64,000 nucleotides of DNA from Bacillus manliponensis (GCF_000712595.1 NZ_JOTN01000013.1:62001-126000); one strand, 5' to 3'; positions 27,572-36,156 are shown, counted from the stretch's first letter. Program-made: numbers and translations. Notes: generated by a model from the sequence alone, not told the origin.

Positions 27572-29260
27572 ATGGATCAATTTATACACAATTTTAATGA
27601 TGCTCTTTTAATATCGGAGCCACTTTATAAGAACAATGAAGTTTTATGGACAAAATGGAATAACTATGTTGAGGATGCGAAATCAAATAGTACAAAAATT
27701 ATAACATCACAATACGCCTCCCCTTCTTTTAGTGCACTTTTAGTATGGGTTATGAGAAAGCAAGAAGAAGGAGAATCATTATTACATATTTACAAGAACA
27801 TAGAAATGTACAAAGATGAAATTCATCGGCAAGTGGGACCGATTATACGAGACGAGTTTAAAGAGGATATAGTCTTTAATGATAATGATGCGCAGCAGGA
27901 AATTGTAGAGAAAGTAGAACCCGCGCTAATTGAACATGAAGAAGATTATTATGCAGTAAATAATTCCTCGGTTTACTATAAATTAAGGGATGGTATTGCA
28001 AAGAATAACTTTGAAGAGGACCAAGATAGAAAAGTATTACAGTATGAAATTGAAACTAAAGGTCAAAGTAGTATTGCTCAATTATCATCTCATAAGGATG
28101 GTGATTTAAGGATCCGTAATACAGAGGAAGCTGCTCGTTGGACAACCCTTATGAATGATGTAATGAGCAATATGGATGATTTAACTGCAGATTGTTTAGA
28201 TGCAATTACAATTCAATGGCTTAACCAAGCAAAGTCACCAGAGGATTTTATTGATTTTTCATATGAACAAGTATTAGAAATGTGCAGTATTCCTAAAACA
28301 GTTGTAGGGAAAAATGAATATTACCGAGCAGAAGATAAAATAAAAGTTGCTAAGCGTCTCGCAGCTTTGGCTAGTATCTTTATTTATTTAAATGATGATA
28401 ACGAAGTAGTCGTTTTAAATGAAGAAGATAGCGAAAAGGTTGAGGTTAAGCGTGAAGTGATTAAACGATTATTTGTACTCGATTCGGTTGTACTTTGGAG
28501 ACATAACACTACAAATGAATATATGGGAATAGAATCATGCCGAATTAAACCAGGAAGCTTCTTAACAAGTTACCTATACGGTTCAGCTAATACAACAGCA
28601 TTATTATCGAAAAAAGCACTGGAATACAATAGTTATCGATATAAGTATCATAAAAGGCTTATTAGATATCTAACATGGCAATGGCGGATCAGACAGGTTT
28701 ATGTTTCATTAAGCAAGCCTTTTTCTATCGGTGGTGAAAAAGGGTTATTAGCTGTGTTGGACATCCCAAAAACATGGAAACCTAATAGAATTAAGGAACA
28801 GCTAGAAGATGTGCTTATGGATTTAGAGCGAGAGCAAGTAATTTCAAAATGGGAATACAGTGAGCCCTTAGATGAAGAAAAAATCGGTAAAAAGAATTGG
28901 TTTAAGAATTACTATGCAAAATTAGGAATAACAATATTACCTCCTCATGAATTACTGGAGCAGATGGAGAAATATGTTGATAAAAAAGTAATAGATTATA
29001 GCGAAGTTCCGTCGGTTAAGGTCAAAGAAACAAAAGTTTCAAAAGAAAGTCCAGAAACAGATATGGAACTGATTCGTAATAAATTAATAGAGGTACAAAC
29101 AAAACAAAAAATTAGTATTAGGGAGATAGCTGAAGAAATCTCTTTATCCCCTTCTACACTCTCACGCTTTTGTAATAAGAAAACAAAGCGAATGTCTAAA
29201 CAAGCTATGGACAAGCTTTCTAAGTGGTATGAGAGAAGAAAACTCATCGAGAGCTTATAA
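27572..29260 (+). CDS. Replicon-module HTH protein B
   Basis: 562 aa from ATG 27572 behind AAGGAGGTG. It is a full-length paralogue of 14145-15839. The C-terminal HTH (IREIAEEISLSPSTLSRF) is at residues ~510-535. Regions of highest identity cover the centre (MDDLTADCLDAITIQWL; YMGIESCRIKPGSFL), suggesting a conserved catalytic or oligomerisation core. A low-complexity linker rich in Lys/Glu precedes the HTH. It is candidate initiator or regulator for iteron array B. Confidence 0.55.
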   Translation: MDQFIHNFNDALLISEPLYKNNEVLWTKWNNYVEDAKSNSTKIITSQYASPSFSALLVWVMRKQEEGESLLHIYKNIEMYKDEIHRQVGPIIRDEFKEDIVFNDNDAQQEIVEKVEPALIEHEEDYYAVNNSSVYYKLRDGIAKNNFEEDQDRKVLQYEIETKGQSSIAQLSSHKDGDLRIRNTEEAARWTTLMNDVMSNMDDLTADCLDAITIQWLNQAKSPEDFIDFSYEQVLEMCSIPKTVVGKNEYYRAEDKIKVAKRLAALASIFIYLNDDNEVVVLNEEDSEKVEVKREVIKRLFVLDSVVLWRHNTTNEYMGIESCRIKPGSFLTSYLYGSANTTALLSKKALEYNSYRYKYHKRLIRYLTWQWRIRQVYVSLSKPFSIGGEKGLLAVLDIPKTWKPNRIKEQLEDVLMDLEREQVISKWEYSEPLDEEKIGKKNWFKNYYAKLGITILPPHELLEQMEKYVDKKVIDYSEVPSVKVKETKVSKESPETDMELIRNKLIEVQTKQKISIREIAEEISLSPSTLSRFCNKKTKRMSKQAMDKLSKWYERRKLIESL

Positions 29261-29268
29261 GGTCCTAC

Positions 29269-29318
29269 AAATTAATCCTCTACATCATTGTAAACGTTAT
29301 GAGGTAGAGGATTAATTT
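29269..29318 (+). terminator. Terminator of HTH gene B
   Basis: AAATTAATCCTCTAC pairs perfectly with GTAGAGGATTAATTT, followed by a T-rich tract, nine bases after the stop codon. Confidence 0.9.
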
Positions 29319-29590
29319 ATTTGGATTAAAAGTGTTTCATCTTTTGTGGGATGGTAATCAATATGGTAGAAGTGTTTCATAATACGTTTCATCTTTCGTT
29401 AATTGGTAATTAATTTGAAGGTTGAAAATGTGTCTTTAACTAATGTTACGATCAGTGAAATAAATTTGGTGGCCTTATATCCCTATTTGATTTTCGAATT
29501 TTCAAATAAATGTTTAATTTTATACCAAGTTATAGTATGTTTATAATTGGTAACTTATTTTAAAAATATGGAAAAAGGAGATGGGTTATT

Positions 29591-29749
29591 ATGGATGGAT
29601 TATGGGAAGTAATTAGTAATATGGTCAAAAATGGAGAGATGAATCAATCTGAGTTAGCTCTTGTTGAATCATCACTAAATCCTGAGCAATATGCTGCTTT
29701 AGAAGAACATATATTAAGAGGGGAAAATTCTAGTAATCAATGGCGCTAA
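29591..29749 (+). CDS. ComX-like prenylated-pheromone precursor, copy 1
   Basis: 52 aa with AAAGGAG nine or so bases upstream. The first 44 residues (MDGLWEVISNMVKNGEMNQS and on to HILRG) are almost identical to copy 2; the tail is ENSSNQWR. A single tryptophan sits one residue from the C-terminus, as ComX pheromones have their prenylated Trp near the end. The arrangement beside a ComQ-like gene makes a secreted, Trp-prenylated peptide likely. The upstream ~60 bases are also duplicated (ATTGGTAACTTATTTT), so both copies may share control. Confidence 0.65.
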   Translation: MDGLWEVISNMVKNGEMNQSELALVESSLNPEQYAALEEHILRGENSSNQWR

Positions 29750-29943
29750 GGAAAAACTTTATAGTTAGCAGCATCTCATTTTTATACTAAACAAGATTGG
29801 AAAAGGTTGAGATAAAATAGCTAGTTTTATAACTCTATAAATCTTTAGAACTTTATAATAAATATTTGATTTTCTCCCAAAGCATAGTACGTCTTTAATT
29901 GGTAACTTATTTTTTAGAATATGGAAAAAGGAGATGGGTTATT

Positions 29944-30102
29944 ATGGATAAATTATGGGAAGTAATTAGTAATATGGTCAAAAATGGAGAGATGAATCAA
30001 TCGGGGTTGGCTCTTGTTGAATCATCACTAAATCCTGAGCAATATGCTGCTTTAGAAGAGCATATATTAAGAGGTAATAATGGTAGGATTGGTTGGTTAT
30101 AA
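29944..30102 (+). CDS. ComX-like prenylated-pheromone precursor, copy 2
   Basis: 52 aa with the same ribosome site as copy 1. The leader is nearly identical but the tail is NNGRIGWL, again with Trp at residue 51. The contrast between a conserved leader and changed last eight residues is the pattern seen in ComX alleles, where the leader is recognised by ComQ and the tail is the signal. Its stop codon overlaps the start of the ComQ-like gene by 23 bases, tying the two in translation. Confidence 0.65.
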   Translation: MDKLWEVISNMVKNGEMNQSGLALVESSLNPEQYAALEEHILRGNNGRIGWL

Positions 30103-31021
30103 AGAAAAACTTTATAACTATCTTACATCCTATTGTGAAAATAATATCCTAGATAATGAAATGAAAGATGTAATTCATACATTGCTCCATAATAGAGGCA
30201 AGATATTCAACAGTAACGATGACTTTGTTTGGAGTGAATTTTATTTATTGTACTCTCTAATTTTTATAAACGAAGATGAATTAGAATCACATTTCCCAAT
30301 TGCTGCTGCTATAGAGTTATTGATTTTAGCAACTGACATAATGGATGAAATTAGTGACAATGAGACAAAGGGAGAAAATATATCTCAATTAGGTGTACCT
30401 AAAGCGTTAACAATAGCAAATGCTTTATTAATTGAAGCATTCGTTTTACTACTAAAAAATCGAAGTCATTTGGATTTAGTTTTTGATGAGTTACGTAATG
30501 CATCTATTGGACAATGGAAGGATATTTCATTTACTTTATCTCCAGAAAACATTGTAACAGAACAGGAATATTTTGAAGTGATAAATATGAAGTCAAGTTC
30601 ATTAGTAAGGTTATTATTTAAGGTAAATGGTTTTGATAAAAACAAACATCATAGTCTGATAGAAGCAGCTACAAATATAGGGATTGCTGGGCAATTGAAA
30701 AATGATGCCACGGATATATTTGTACCAGAAAAAAATGATTTATTCCACTTAAAGGCTACTCTTCCACTAATTAAAGCTGTAGAGTATAGTTCCCAACACG
30801 AAAATGGAGATCTAATAAAAAAATTAATATCGCTAAGAGAAACACAGTCCACTGAAATCTTAATTGATATTCAAAAATATATAAAGAATGTTGGGGCTAT
30901 TGATTACACGCTAGTTCTCTCAAAAATTCATATGAATAACGCTATTACTCTCATTGAAAAATATCGAAATAATTCCAACTCAAATTTCGTAGAATACTTA
31001 GTTAATTATTTACTAAGATGA
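30080..31021 (+). CDS. ComQ-like isoprenyl transferase
   Basis: 313 aa from ATG 30080 behind AGAGGTAATA. It has the polyprenyl-synthase fold. The first Asp-rich motif reads ELLILATDIMDEISDNE (DIMDE at residues 86-90), closely matching B. subtilis ComQ (EILILSSDIMDDLEDED). The SLVRLLFKVNGF and GQWKDI segments also match ComQ blocks, and a second Asp motif is LKNDATDIF. ComQ attaches a farnesyl or geranyl group to the Trp of pre-ComX and processes it. In B. subtilis the order is comQ-comX-comP-comA; here it is comX-comX-comQ with no histidine kinase or response regulator nearby. Confidence 0.75.
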   Translation: MVGLVGYKEKLYNYLTSYCENNILDNEMKDVIHTLLHNRGKIFNSNDDFVWSEFYLLYSLIFINEDELESHFPIAAAIELLILATDIMDEISDNETKGENISQLGVPKALTIANALLIEAFVLLLKNRSHLDLVFDELRNASIGQWKDISFTLSPENIVTEQEYFEVINMKSSSLVRLLFKVNGFDKNKHHSLIEAATNIGIAGQLKNDATDIFVPEKNDLFHLKATLPLIKAVEYSSQHENGDLIKKLISLRETQSTEILIDIQKYIKNVGAIDYTLVLSKIHMNNAITLIEKYRNNSNSNFVEYLVNYLLR

Positions 31022-31079
31022 TAATACATTATCTACTATTGAGTCCTTATCTTGCTAGTTAAATAAAATAAAAGAAAAG

Positions 31080-31390
31080 ATGTTGGTTTGGAATAAAGCT
31101 TGATTAAAAGCAGCTCACAAAACCTTGTTCTACAGAAAATAAAACGAATCCAATTTGAAAAAAGTTTAATCAATTTGGATTCGTTTCTTTATGTTCCTCT
31201 GTTGGTTTAGAATAAAGTTTGATTAAAAGTAACTTTAAACCCTTAATATCACGACATAACAAAAGCCATTCTTTTGAATAAAGCTTGATTAAAACGATGG
31301 CTCTCTTTAGTTTTAGAACTATTTTTTATAAAAAAGTTTGATTAATTTAATGCTCCTTATTTAACTAAAGCGCCCTATTACGGAAAATCA
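31080..31390 (+). repeat. Intergenic repeat block 1 (AAAGTTTGATTAAAA family)
   Basis: Repeated short units GAATAAAGYTTGATTAAAA occur near 31091, 31211 and 31276. An inverted version occurs at 31150-31180 (CCAATTTGAAAAAAG...CAATTTGG) and a last unit TATAAAAAAGTTTGATTAA near 31327. The block ends with CGCCCTATTACGGAA. A shorter relative lies at 36487-36700 with the same order and a similar CGCCCGATTGCGGAA end. This resembles small dispersed repeats (bcr/MITE-like) of the B. cereus group. Confidence 0.6.
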
Positions 31391-31491
31391 AAGATTTTTG
31401 AATACAGCTTCCACTCATTGAACTTAGAACTCTGTTAGTTTAAATAGTCTTATTTTATTAAAGTTATACTACAAACAAATTTTTCCTTTAT

Positions 31492-31863
31492 TTATCTGGA
31501 ACAATACTTTTTAAGCTGTTCGGGTGATAAATTCTCTGTACGTTCAACATTTGTAACAGTTATCCCATCAGGTATATCGGTAAGTCTTAAACGAAACAAA
31601 TCATAAGGAGGATCGTGAGCTTTTTCATACGTTACTACTTTAATGGTTAATTCATGGCGACGATTTCCACCAAGTCTTTTTATATCAGTAATTCGTTCAC
31701 ACATAGACAATGTGTTAGTAACTTCTAAAATGTATGGAAGATACCTTACAATTAATGCTTCTTCCAAAAGTTCCTCTCTTGTGGGTTCATTTTGAGCATG
31801 GACTTTAGTTATTATTAAAAATAAAAATGTAATACTTAGTATTAAAATTAAAGGTCTTCTCAT
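31492..31863 (-). CDS. Secreted DUF3888-family protein
   Basis: 123 aa from ATG 31863 with GGTGATATTCC upstream. A signal peptide ends near KVHAQ (residue 24). The mature part has the recognisable SMCERITDIKRLGG and HELTIKVVTYEKAHDPPYD run of the DUF3888 family, common in Bacillus cereus-group secreted proteins. Two Cys may form a disulfide outside the cell. Function unknown. Confidence 0.65.
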   Translation of the reverse strand: MRRPLILILSITFLFLIITKVHAQNEPTREELLEEALIVRYLPYILEVTNTLSMCERITDIKRLGGNRRHELTIKVVTYEKAHDPPYDLFRLRLTDIPDGITVTNVERTENLSPEQLKKYCSR

Positions 31864-32540
31864 GGAATATCACCATCCACTATTCTCTTAATGGGGGTAG
31901 AAGGAGCAACCGTGCCGGGAAGTGCAAAGTAGCTTTCAATAAATGTATTTATAAAAAGGGACACAATTTTTTTACTTCTATGTTTCCTTTGATTGATAGC
32001 TCAATAACAATAAACTTTCTCTGCCATAACACTTTATAGGGGTGGTGACAGGGTTGCCGTCATAGACCGCAAAGTAAAAATAAAGAAATTTCACTTCTGT
32101 GTTTCTTCAAGTTTCCTCTGATTGATGGCTCAATAATAACAGAAGGAATATTGATGAGTATCCATATGACATTGAAGATGCTATAGATTCTTTAAAATAT
32201 ACAGCTAACTTCTGTATAGGAGTACCTCCTGCAAAAGAGAAAAACCCCACGTTAAGCAAAATTCGACATGAAAATAAGCTATTTCAACAACGCTAAGCGT
32301 TTTTATAAAGGTATACCTTGTTAAACAAAAATCTATGTTAGGAAGAACTTTGAATTATCAAGTTTGTAAAGGTGATGAAATAGCATTTTTAAACGTTTAT
32401 AAATATCGAAAATCTTTATAAACCCCTTAACGGTGTTTTTTCCCTAATCCCCCTTTTTTTAAATTCTGTTGCTATCGAGATATTATTCATGTATTATTTA
32501 AAGTAAATATTTTACTTTATCATTTTAAAAAGAGGAGAGT
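31864..32540. other. Intergenic region with degraded sequence
   Basis: Two diverged copies of a ~100-base stretch (TTTCCTTTGATTGATAGCTC at about 31985 and TTTCCTCTGATTGATGGCTC at about 32110) indicate a small duplication or repeat remnant. No frame of useful length with a ribosome site is seen. Confidence 0.4.
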
Positions 32541-32549
32541 GCCAAGATC

Positions 32550-32615
32550 ATGAAGAAAAAATCAATGAAATTTTTATCAAATGGATATGGGTACTCAACT
32601 GCTGTTTTTTTCTAA
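32550..32615 (+). CDS. Candidate 21-residue leader peptide
   Basis: MKKKSMKFLSNGYGYSTAVF plus one more Phe, then TAA. AGAGGAGAG lies upstream at somewhat long spacing. The last codons and the stop lie inside the left arm of the hairpin at 32597-32678, so a ribosome translating or stalling here would prevent terminator formation. This is the standard layout of ribosome-mediated attenuation, common before antibiotic-response genes. It precedes ridA by 80 bases. Confidence 0.5.
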   Translation: MKKKSMKFLSNGYGYSTAVFF

Positions 32616-32678
32616 AATCATTTTTATAGGGTGAAGTGTGTCTAAAAATGATATAGAAGAAACCGCAGTTATTTTTTT
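32597..32678 (+). promoter_or_regulatory. Terminator-like attenuator hairpin before ridA
   Basis: AACTGC..TTCT..ATCATTTTTA pairs with TAAAAATGAT..AGAA..GCAGTT, followed by ATTTTTTT. Between this and the ATG at 32696 lies only the GAGGTGG ribosome site, so ridA expression should depend on readthrough or antitermination. Confidence 0.65.
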
Positions 32679-32695
32679 ATGATGAGGTGGAATAA

Positions 32696-33094
32696 ATGAG
32701 AAACGGAATAATTACTAGAAAAAACCCAACAAATATGCCAGAACCAGTAGGAAACTATACGCATATTACTAAAATCCCTAGAAACGCAGAGTTATTTGTA
32801 TCATCAGGACAGATTGGGATAAATCAGGACGGCCAATTCCCAAAGATTATGAATGAACAAATCAGTAATACTTTCCAAAATATAAATAAAGTTTTGGAAT
32901 CTGAAGAATTAACTGCTGCTAACATTATAAAGGTGAATATATGGGCAACAGAAGAAATCGATTGGGAATACATGGATTTTGAATGGGAACAAGTATTTAA
33001 TACTGAATACCCAGCAATGACAATTGGATATATTTCAGAATTAGGATTACCCGAGATTAAAATTGAAATAGAAATATGGGCAGCTAGACCATAA
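32696..33094 (+). CDS. RidA/YjgF/Rid-family protein
   Basis: 132 aa from ATG 32696 behind GAGGTGG. Rid-family features are visible: an early YTHITKIPRNAELFVSSGQIG beta-alpha unit, QISNTFQNINKVLESE and the final EIEIWAARP strand. Canonical RidA has the catalytic Arg in a C-terminal VEIEAIA region; here the aligned strand is KIEIEIWAARP, and the Arg of R-V-EIE is not clearly present. It may be a Rid subfamily member without imine deaminase activity. It is trimeric by family and cytoplasmic. It follows the leader-peptide attenuator. Confidence 0.7.
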   Translation: MRNGIITRKNPTNMPEPVGNYTHITKIPRNAELFVSSGQIGINQDGQFPKIMNEQISNTFQNINKVLESEELTAANIIKVNIWATEEIDWEYMDFEWEQVFNTEYPAMTIGYISELGLPEIKIEIEIWAARP

Positions 33095-33122
33095 TATAAA
33101 TACACACTTCATTCCATTTGAA

Positions 33123-33155
33123 GGGCAGTTAGCTTTTGCTAGCTGTTCTTTTTTG
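33123..33155 (+). terminator. Terminator of ridA
   Basis: GGGCAGTTAGC pairs with GCTAGCTGTTC around TTTT, followed by TTTTTTG. Confidence 0.8.
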
Positions 33156-33591
33156 TTTCATCTTGGGTGTTTTTACCCATCCCCCGAAAAAGGGGGATAA
33201 GACAAAATATACCAAATAGATAATGAATAGATGTGTCTAGACGAGATACATGTAAAAATGAGTCATAGTATTCATTTCTATGTATTTTTTTATTAAATAA
33301 ACAACTAACTTATGATAAACAAAAACCAATTCCCTGTGTAGATAATTGGTTTTTGTTTCAGTTTATATTAGCTCGAAAAAAACACTGAGAAATTTAGACA
33401 ATTTTATACCATAGGGGTTTATTAAAGGTAAAGAAGATGAAAAATACTATATAAATGAGATACTGTCAAATTATTTCTATAAATTCCGCCTGACCACATG
33501 TAACAAAAACGACCGTTTATGGTATTAAACAAAGAAGAACAGCTATTTCATTAGTATTAAAGACGATGTGACGGACTAGAGCAGCAACCCT

Positions 33592-33714
33592 GTGATTAAG
33601 CCCGTTAGATATATAAATCGAGTTATTGAAGAAAAATGGTCTCAAGAAAAAATAAAAAGGGAGATTCATATTAAAGAGTATGAAATTCAGGGATTAAAAA
33701 CATTATTAAAGTAA
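33592..33714 (+). pseudogene. C-terminal gene remnant
   Basis: A 40-codon frame opening at GTG 33592 without a ribosome site and reading INRVIEEKWSQEKIKREIHI..., a helical, highly charged tail. Preceding sequence (33540-33590) has protein-like pieces in other frames. It is probably the end of a decayed gene; the family is not recognised. The rest of 33156-33591 holds nothing I can support. Confidence 0.35.
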
Positions 33715-33753
33715 ACTTAATTACGATTTTTATAAAAAGTAAATGAGTAAAAA

Positions 33754-33786
33754 AGAAGCATCTAGTTCATATGCTTCTTTTTTTTC
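33754..33786. terminator. Terminator at the 3' end of the secreted-protein gene
   Basis: AGAAGCAT and ATGCTTCT arms followed by TTTTTTT; could serve both directions. Confidence 0.75.
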
Positions 33787-33817
33787 TGTCCACTTATATG
33801 ATGTTTCTCTTTAGAAT

Positions 33818-34510
33818 TTATTTATAGTAGACTTGTCCTCCAGAAGGTGAAATGTCGTAGTTGCTTCTATTTTGAAGTTTAATACTGTAACTACCTCCTG
33901 AATTTGAGAGGTGTCCAACAGGGATATTTAATCCACCTGTAAAACTACCATTAACTACAGCTTGTCCAGTATATGTGTTATCTTGATATAAACGAACTGC
34001 CATTCCGTTTACTTGCTTAACGGCTATTACATGTACACTTTGAGGTTGATAAAACGTTCTGCCACCAGCAACCCAAATACTATCACTGAATGATGTTTTG
34101 GGAAAGTTATAAACTTTAAGATTAGCAGCCATTAATTTTTCAATAGCTTCTTTTTGAGAATTAAGTAGGTTTTTATTACTAGAGCTGGTTAAGATATTAT
34201 TTTCATCATAATAATTGACACCTAATTTCTCTCCAGATACTTCAGGTAATAAAAAATTGGGAACCATTACATGTTGGTTAAATTGTTTTGCTTCCTCTTC
34301 AGAATAGGTTTTAATCAAATTGTCATCTTTGTCGTAAATCTCTATAAGTAATTTTTCATTATTCATTTCAGATGATTGTTCATACTTCACTTCTTTTGTA
34401 GGTTTGATTACAGTAGAAGATGAAGTGTCTCCATATGCAGCACTAGTAGGTATTAGTAGAGATGTAGATACTCCAATTAAAGCAATTTTAGACAAATATC
34501 TTTTGCTCAT
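33818..34510 (-). CDS. Secreted protein of unknown function
   Basis: 230 aa from ATG 34510 with AGGAGGGAGTTT upstream. The signal peptide (LSKIALIGVSTSLLIPTSAA) ends near residue 26. The C-terminal ~100 residues (from WVAGGRTFYQPQSVHV) form a Gly/Ser/Asn-rich beta pattern like the small extracellular domains of Bacillus exported proteins. There are no cysteines, cell-wall anchor or catalytic motif. It may be a toxin-like or surface-binding protein; unrecognised. Confidence 0.55.
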   Translation of the reverse strand: MSKRYLSKIALIGVSTSLLIPTSAAYGDTSSSTVIKPTKEVKYEQSSEMNNEKLLIEIYDKDDNLIKTYSEEEAKQFNQHVMVPNFLLPEVSGEKLGVNYYDENNILTSSSNKNLLNSQKEAIEKLMAANLKVYNFPKTSFSDSIWVAGGRTFYQPQSVHVIAVKQVNGMAVRLYQDNTYTGQAVVNGSFTGGLNIPVGHLSNSGGSYSIKLQNRSNYDISPSGGQVYYK

Positions 34511-34629
34511 AAACTCCCTCCTATATTCTTATATACTTACATGCTAACACGATGCATACAATATTTAACACATTTTCTTTCTGAAAAATTCTTAATCTGA
34601 GTGTTATGTCATTTAGTTGACGACTCTGT

Positions 34630-34900
34630 AAGAAGAACTTTGAATTGTTAGGCGCTCCTTCATATTTAACTTGAATGTCCCATATGGATTTACATGAGCA
34701 TAGATAAGTGGTGTTAAGGCTCTAAAATCCTCTGGTAATGCTATATTAGTCTGCTCCAACTACCCATACCTCTTTGCAACGCAATCGATCTCGTAAAGCT
34801 TGAAGAACACAAATTTCATAATTCACTCGATTAATTCGATTTGCTTCTTTACCAATGACTGTATCAATCCATGCTGGTTTTACAACATTGGTTTCAAGAA
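34630..34900 (-). pseudogene. Tn3-family transposase fragment
   Basis: On the minus strand one frame reads IGKEANRINRVNYEICVLQA then [16 protein letters not shown] and stops. A second frame continues [32 protein letters not shown]. These are consecutive blocks of Tn3-family TnpA near the DDE core, joined by a frameshift and a small deletion. The rest of the ~1000-residue transposase is missing. Neighbouring sequence in 34511-35143 holds no other gene. Confidence 0.75.
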
Positions 34901-35143
34901 GCGTTAGCCTTTACTAAGCTAATTTAGCTGTAACAAAATACTGTATCAAAAATAATTCGTAACATTATTTATCACAATCCTTTTTGTTACGCTAGAAACC
35001 CTTTTATATCAATCTTTCTTTTTCTTAGCGTGGGTTTTATGTTAGTACGTTGGCTGTACCCCTACTAATACATATACCTGTTATACTTTTATCTTATATG
35101 ATAGTTAATCTTTATTATTATTTCTTGGAAAGAAGGGAATCTT

Positions 35144-35623
35144 ATGATTGATTGTGTTTCTTTATTAGAAAGTTATGTTTGTGAGCAATTGTCTTTAGAT
35201 GAATTTTTGGATTCTTTATTTGATTTGGCTGTTAGGGATTTTCGTGATAAAGAGAATTCTACATCAGTTAATGATTGTATCAAGATTGTTTTTATTAGTA
35301 CTAATATGCATAAAGAGTTAGATAAATTTATTGAAAAGTATTTAGTTATAAAACCAGATTCGGAAATTTTTAGATATGATTATTTTCCAATTAATGCATC
35401 TACTTATGATGTGAATGGTGATTTGCCTATCGTTGACAGACTAAAAGCTGAGATGAGAGATGCGATTTATCTTATTTTGTTAGGGACCATTGAAACGAAA
35501 GATAAGAAAGAGTTTAAAAATATTTGTTCTGATTGGGAAGAAGTATTTTTTATAATTTGGGCAAGTCGTGTTGAAGAAGTTAAAAAATCATTTGCATTAG
35601 CTCATAGTAAAAGAGAAATTTAA
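35144..35623 (+). CDS. Hypothetical cytosolic protein
   Basis: 159 aa from ATG 35144 behind AGAAGGGAAT. All-soluble, acidic, mostly helical with an internal strand pair (IKIVFISTN). No signal peptide or known motif. Size and acidity would suit an immunity protein, but no toxin partner is visible. Isolated gene. Confidence 0.45.
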   Translation: MIDCVSLLESYVCEQLSLDEFLDSLFDLAVRDFRDKENSTSVNDCIKIVFISTNMHKELDKFIEKYLVIKPDSEIFRYDYFPINASTYDVNGDLPIVDRLKAEMRDAIYLILLGTIETKDKKEFKNICSDWEEVFFIIWASRVEEVKKSFALAHSKREI

Positions 35624-35701
35624 GAGTAGTAGTCTCAGTACCGGCGTTGCTGTAATCAGGAGCAAACTAAAATGGTGATTTTATAGCAAACAATAAGAAA
35701 A

Positions 35702-35725
35702 GAAGACGGTCATTCCGTCTTCTTC
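35702..35725. terminator. Terminator between converging genes
   Basis: GAAGACGG and CCGTCTTC arms around TCATT, with flanking A-rich and T-rich sequence. Confidence 0.75.
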
Positions 35726-35730
35726 ATCTA

Positions 35731-36156
35731 TTACCATTTAACATCAGATGATTTATAAGCATAGGAGCCTTCTAATGTTGTTGTGCCAGTATGCAATTGC
35801 AGGTCATACATTCCAGACCTTACTCCTTGAGAGATAGTATCATTACTTCTCCAATCAAGAACTTTACCGGGTGCAATCTTTACACCATCTATATAAATCT
35901 TTTTTGTGTCTCTATGTACAAGATCAACCTTCATGTCAGTTTTACTTGTATTTGCAATATATACCTTAAGATGACCATATCCTCCAGTTACACTGAATTC
36001 TATGTTCTTATATCCTGATGTTTCATAGAGAGGAGAGCCTCCTTTATCTTTTACCTCTGCACTAGCGTTTGTAGGAAATGACATTGTAGCAGTCGCGCCT
36101 ACACCAAAAGCTAAACCTAAAGAAAATAATACTGGAGCCATTTTTTTCATTTTCAT
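35731..36156 (-). CDS. Small secreted beta-rich protein
   Basis: 141 aa from ATG 36156 with AAAGGGGGAA upstream. A signal peptide ends at ...FPTNASA (about residue 33). The mature ~108 residues alternate in strands (YGHLKVYIANTSKTDMKVDL) and lack Cys. The family looks like a Bacillus secreted protein of the jelly-roll type but is not recognised by name. Confidence 0.55.
   Translation of the reverse strand: MKMKKMAPVLFSLGLAFGVGATATMSFPTNASAEVKDKGGSPLYETSGYKNIEFSVTGGYGHLKVYIANTSKTDMKVDLVHRDTKKIYIDGVKIAPGKVLDWRSNDTISQGVRSGMYDLQLHTGTTTLEGSYAYKSSDVKW

Noticed and set aside
29591-30102. Small regulators of the replicon module
   Set aside because: No HTH signature; near-identical leaders, C-terminal Trp and the adjacent ComQ-like gene favour ComX-type precursors.
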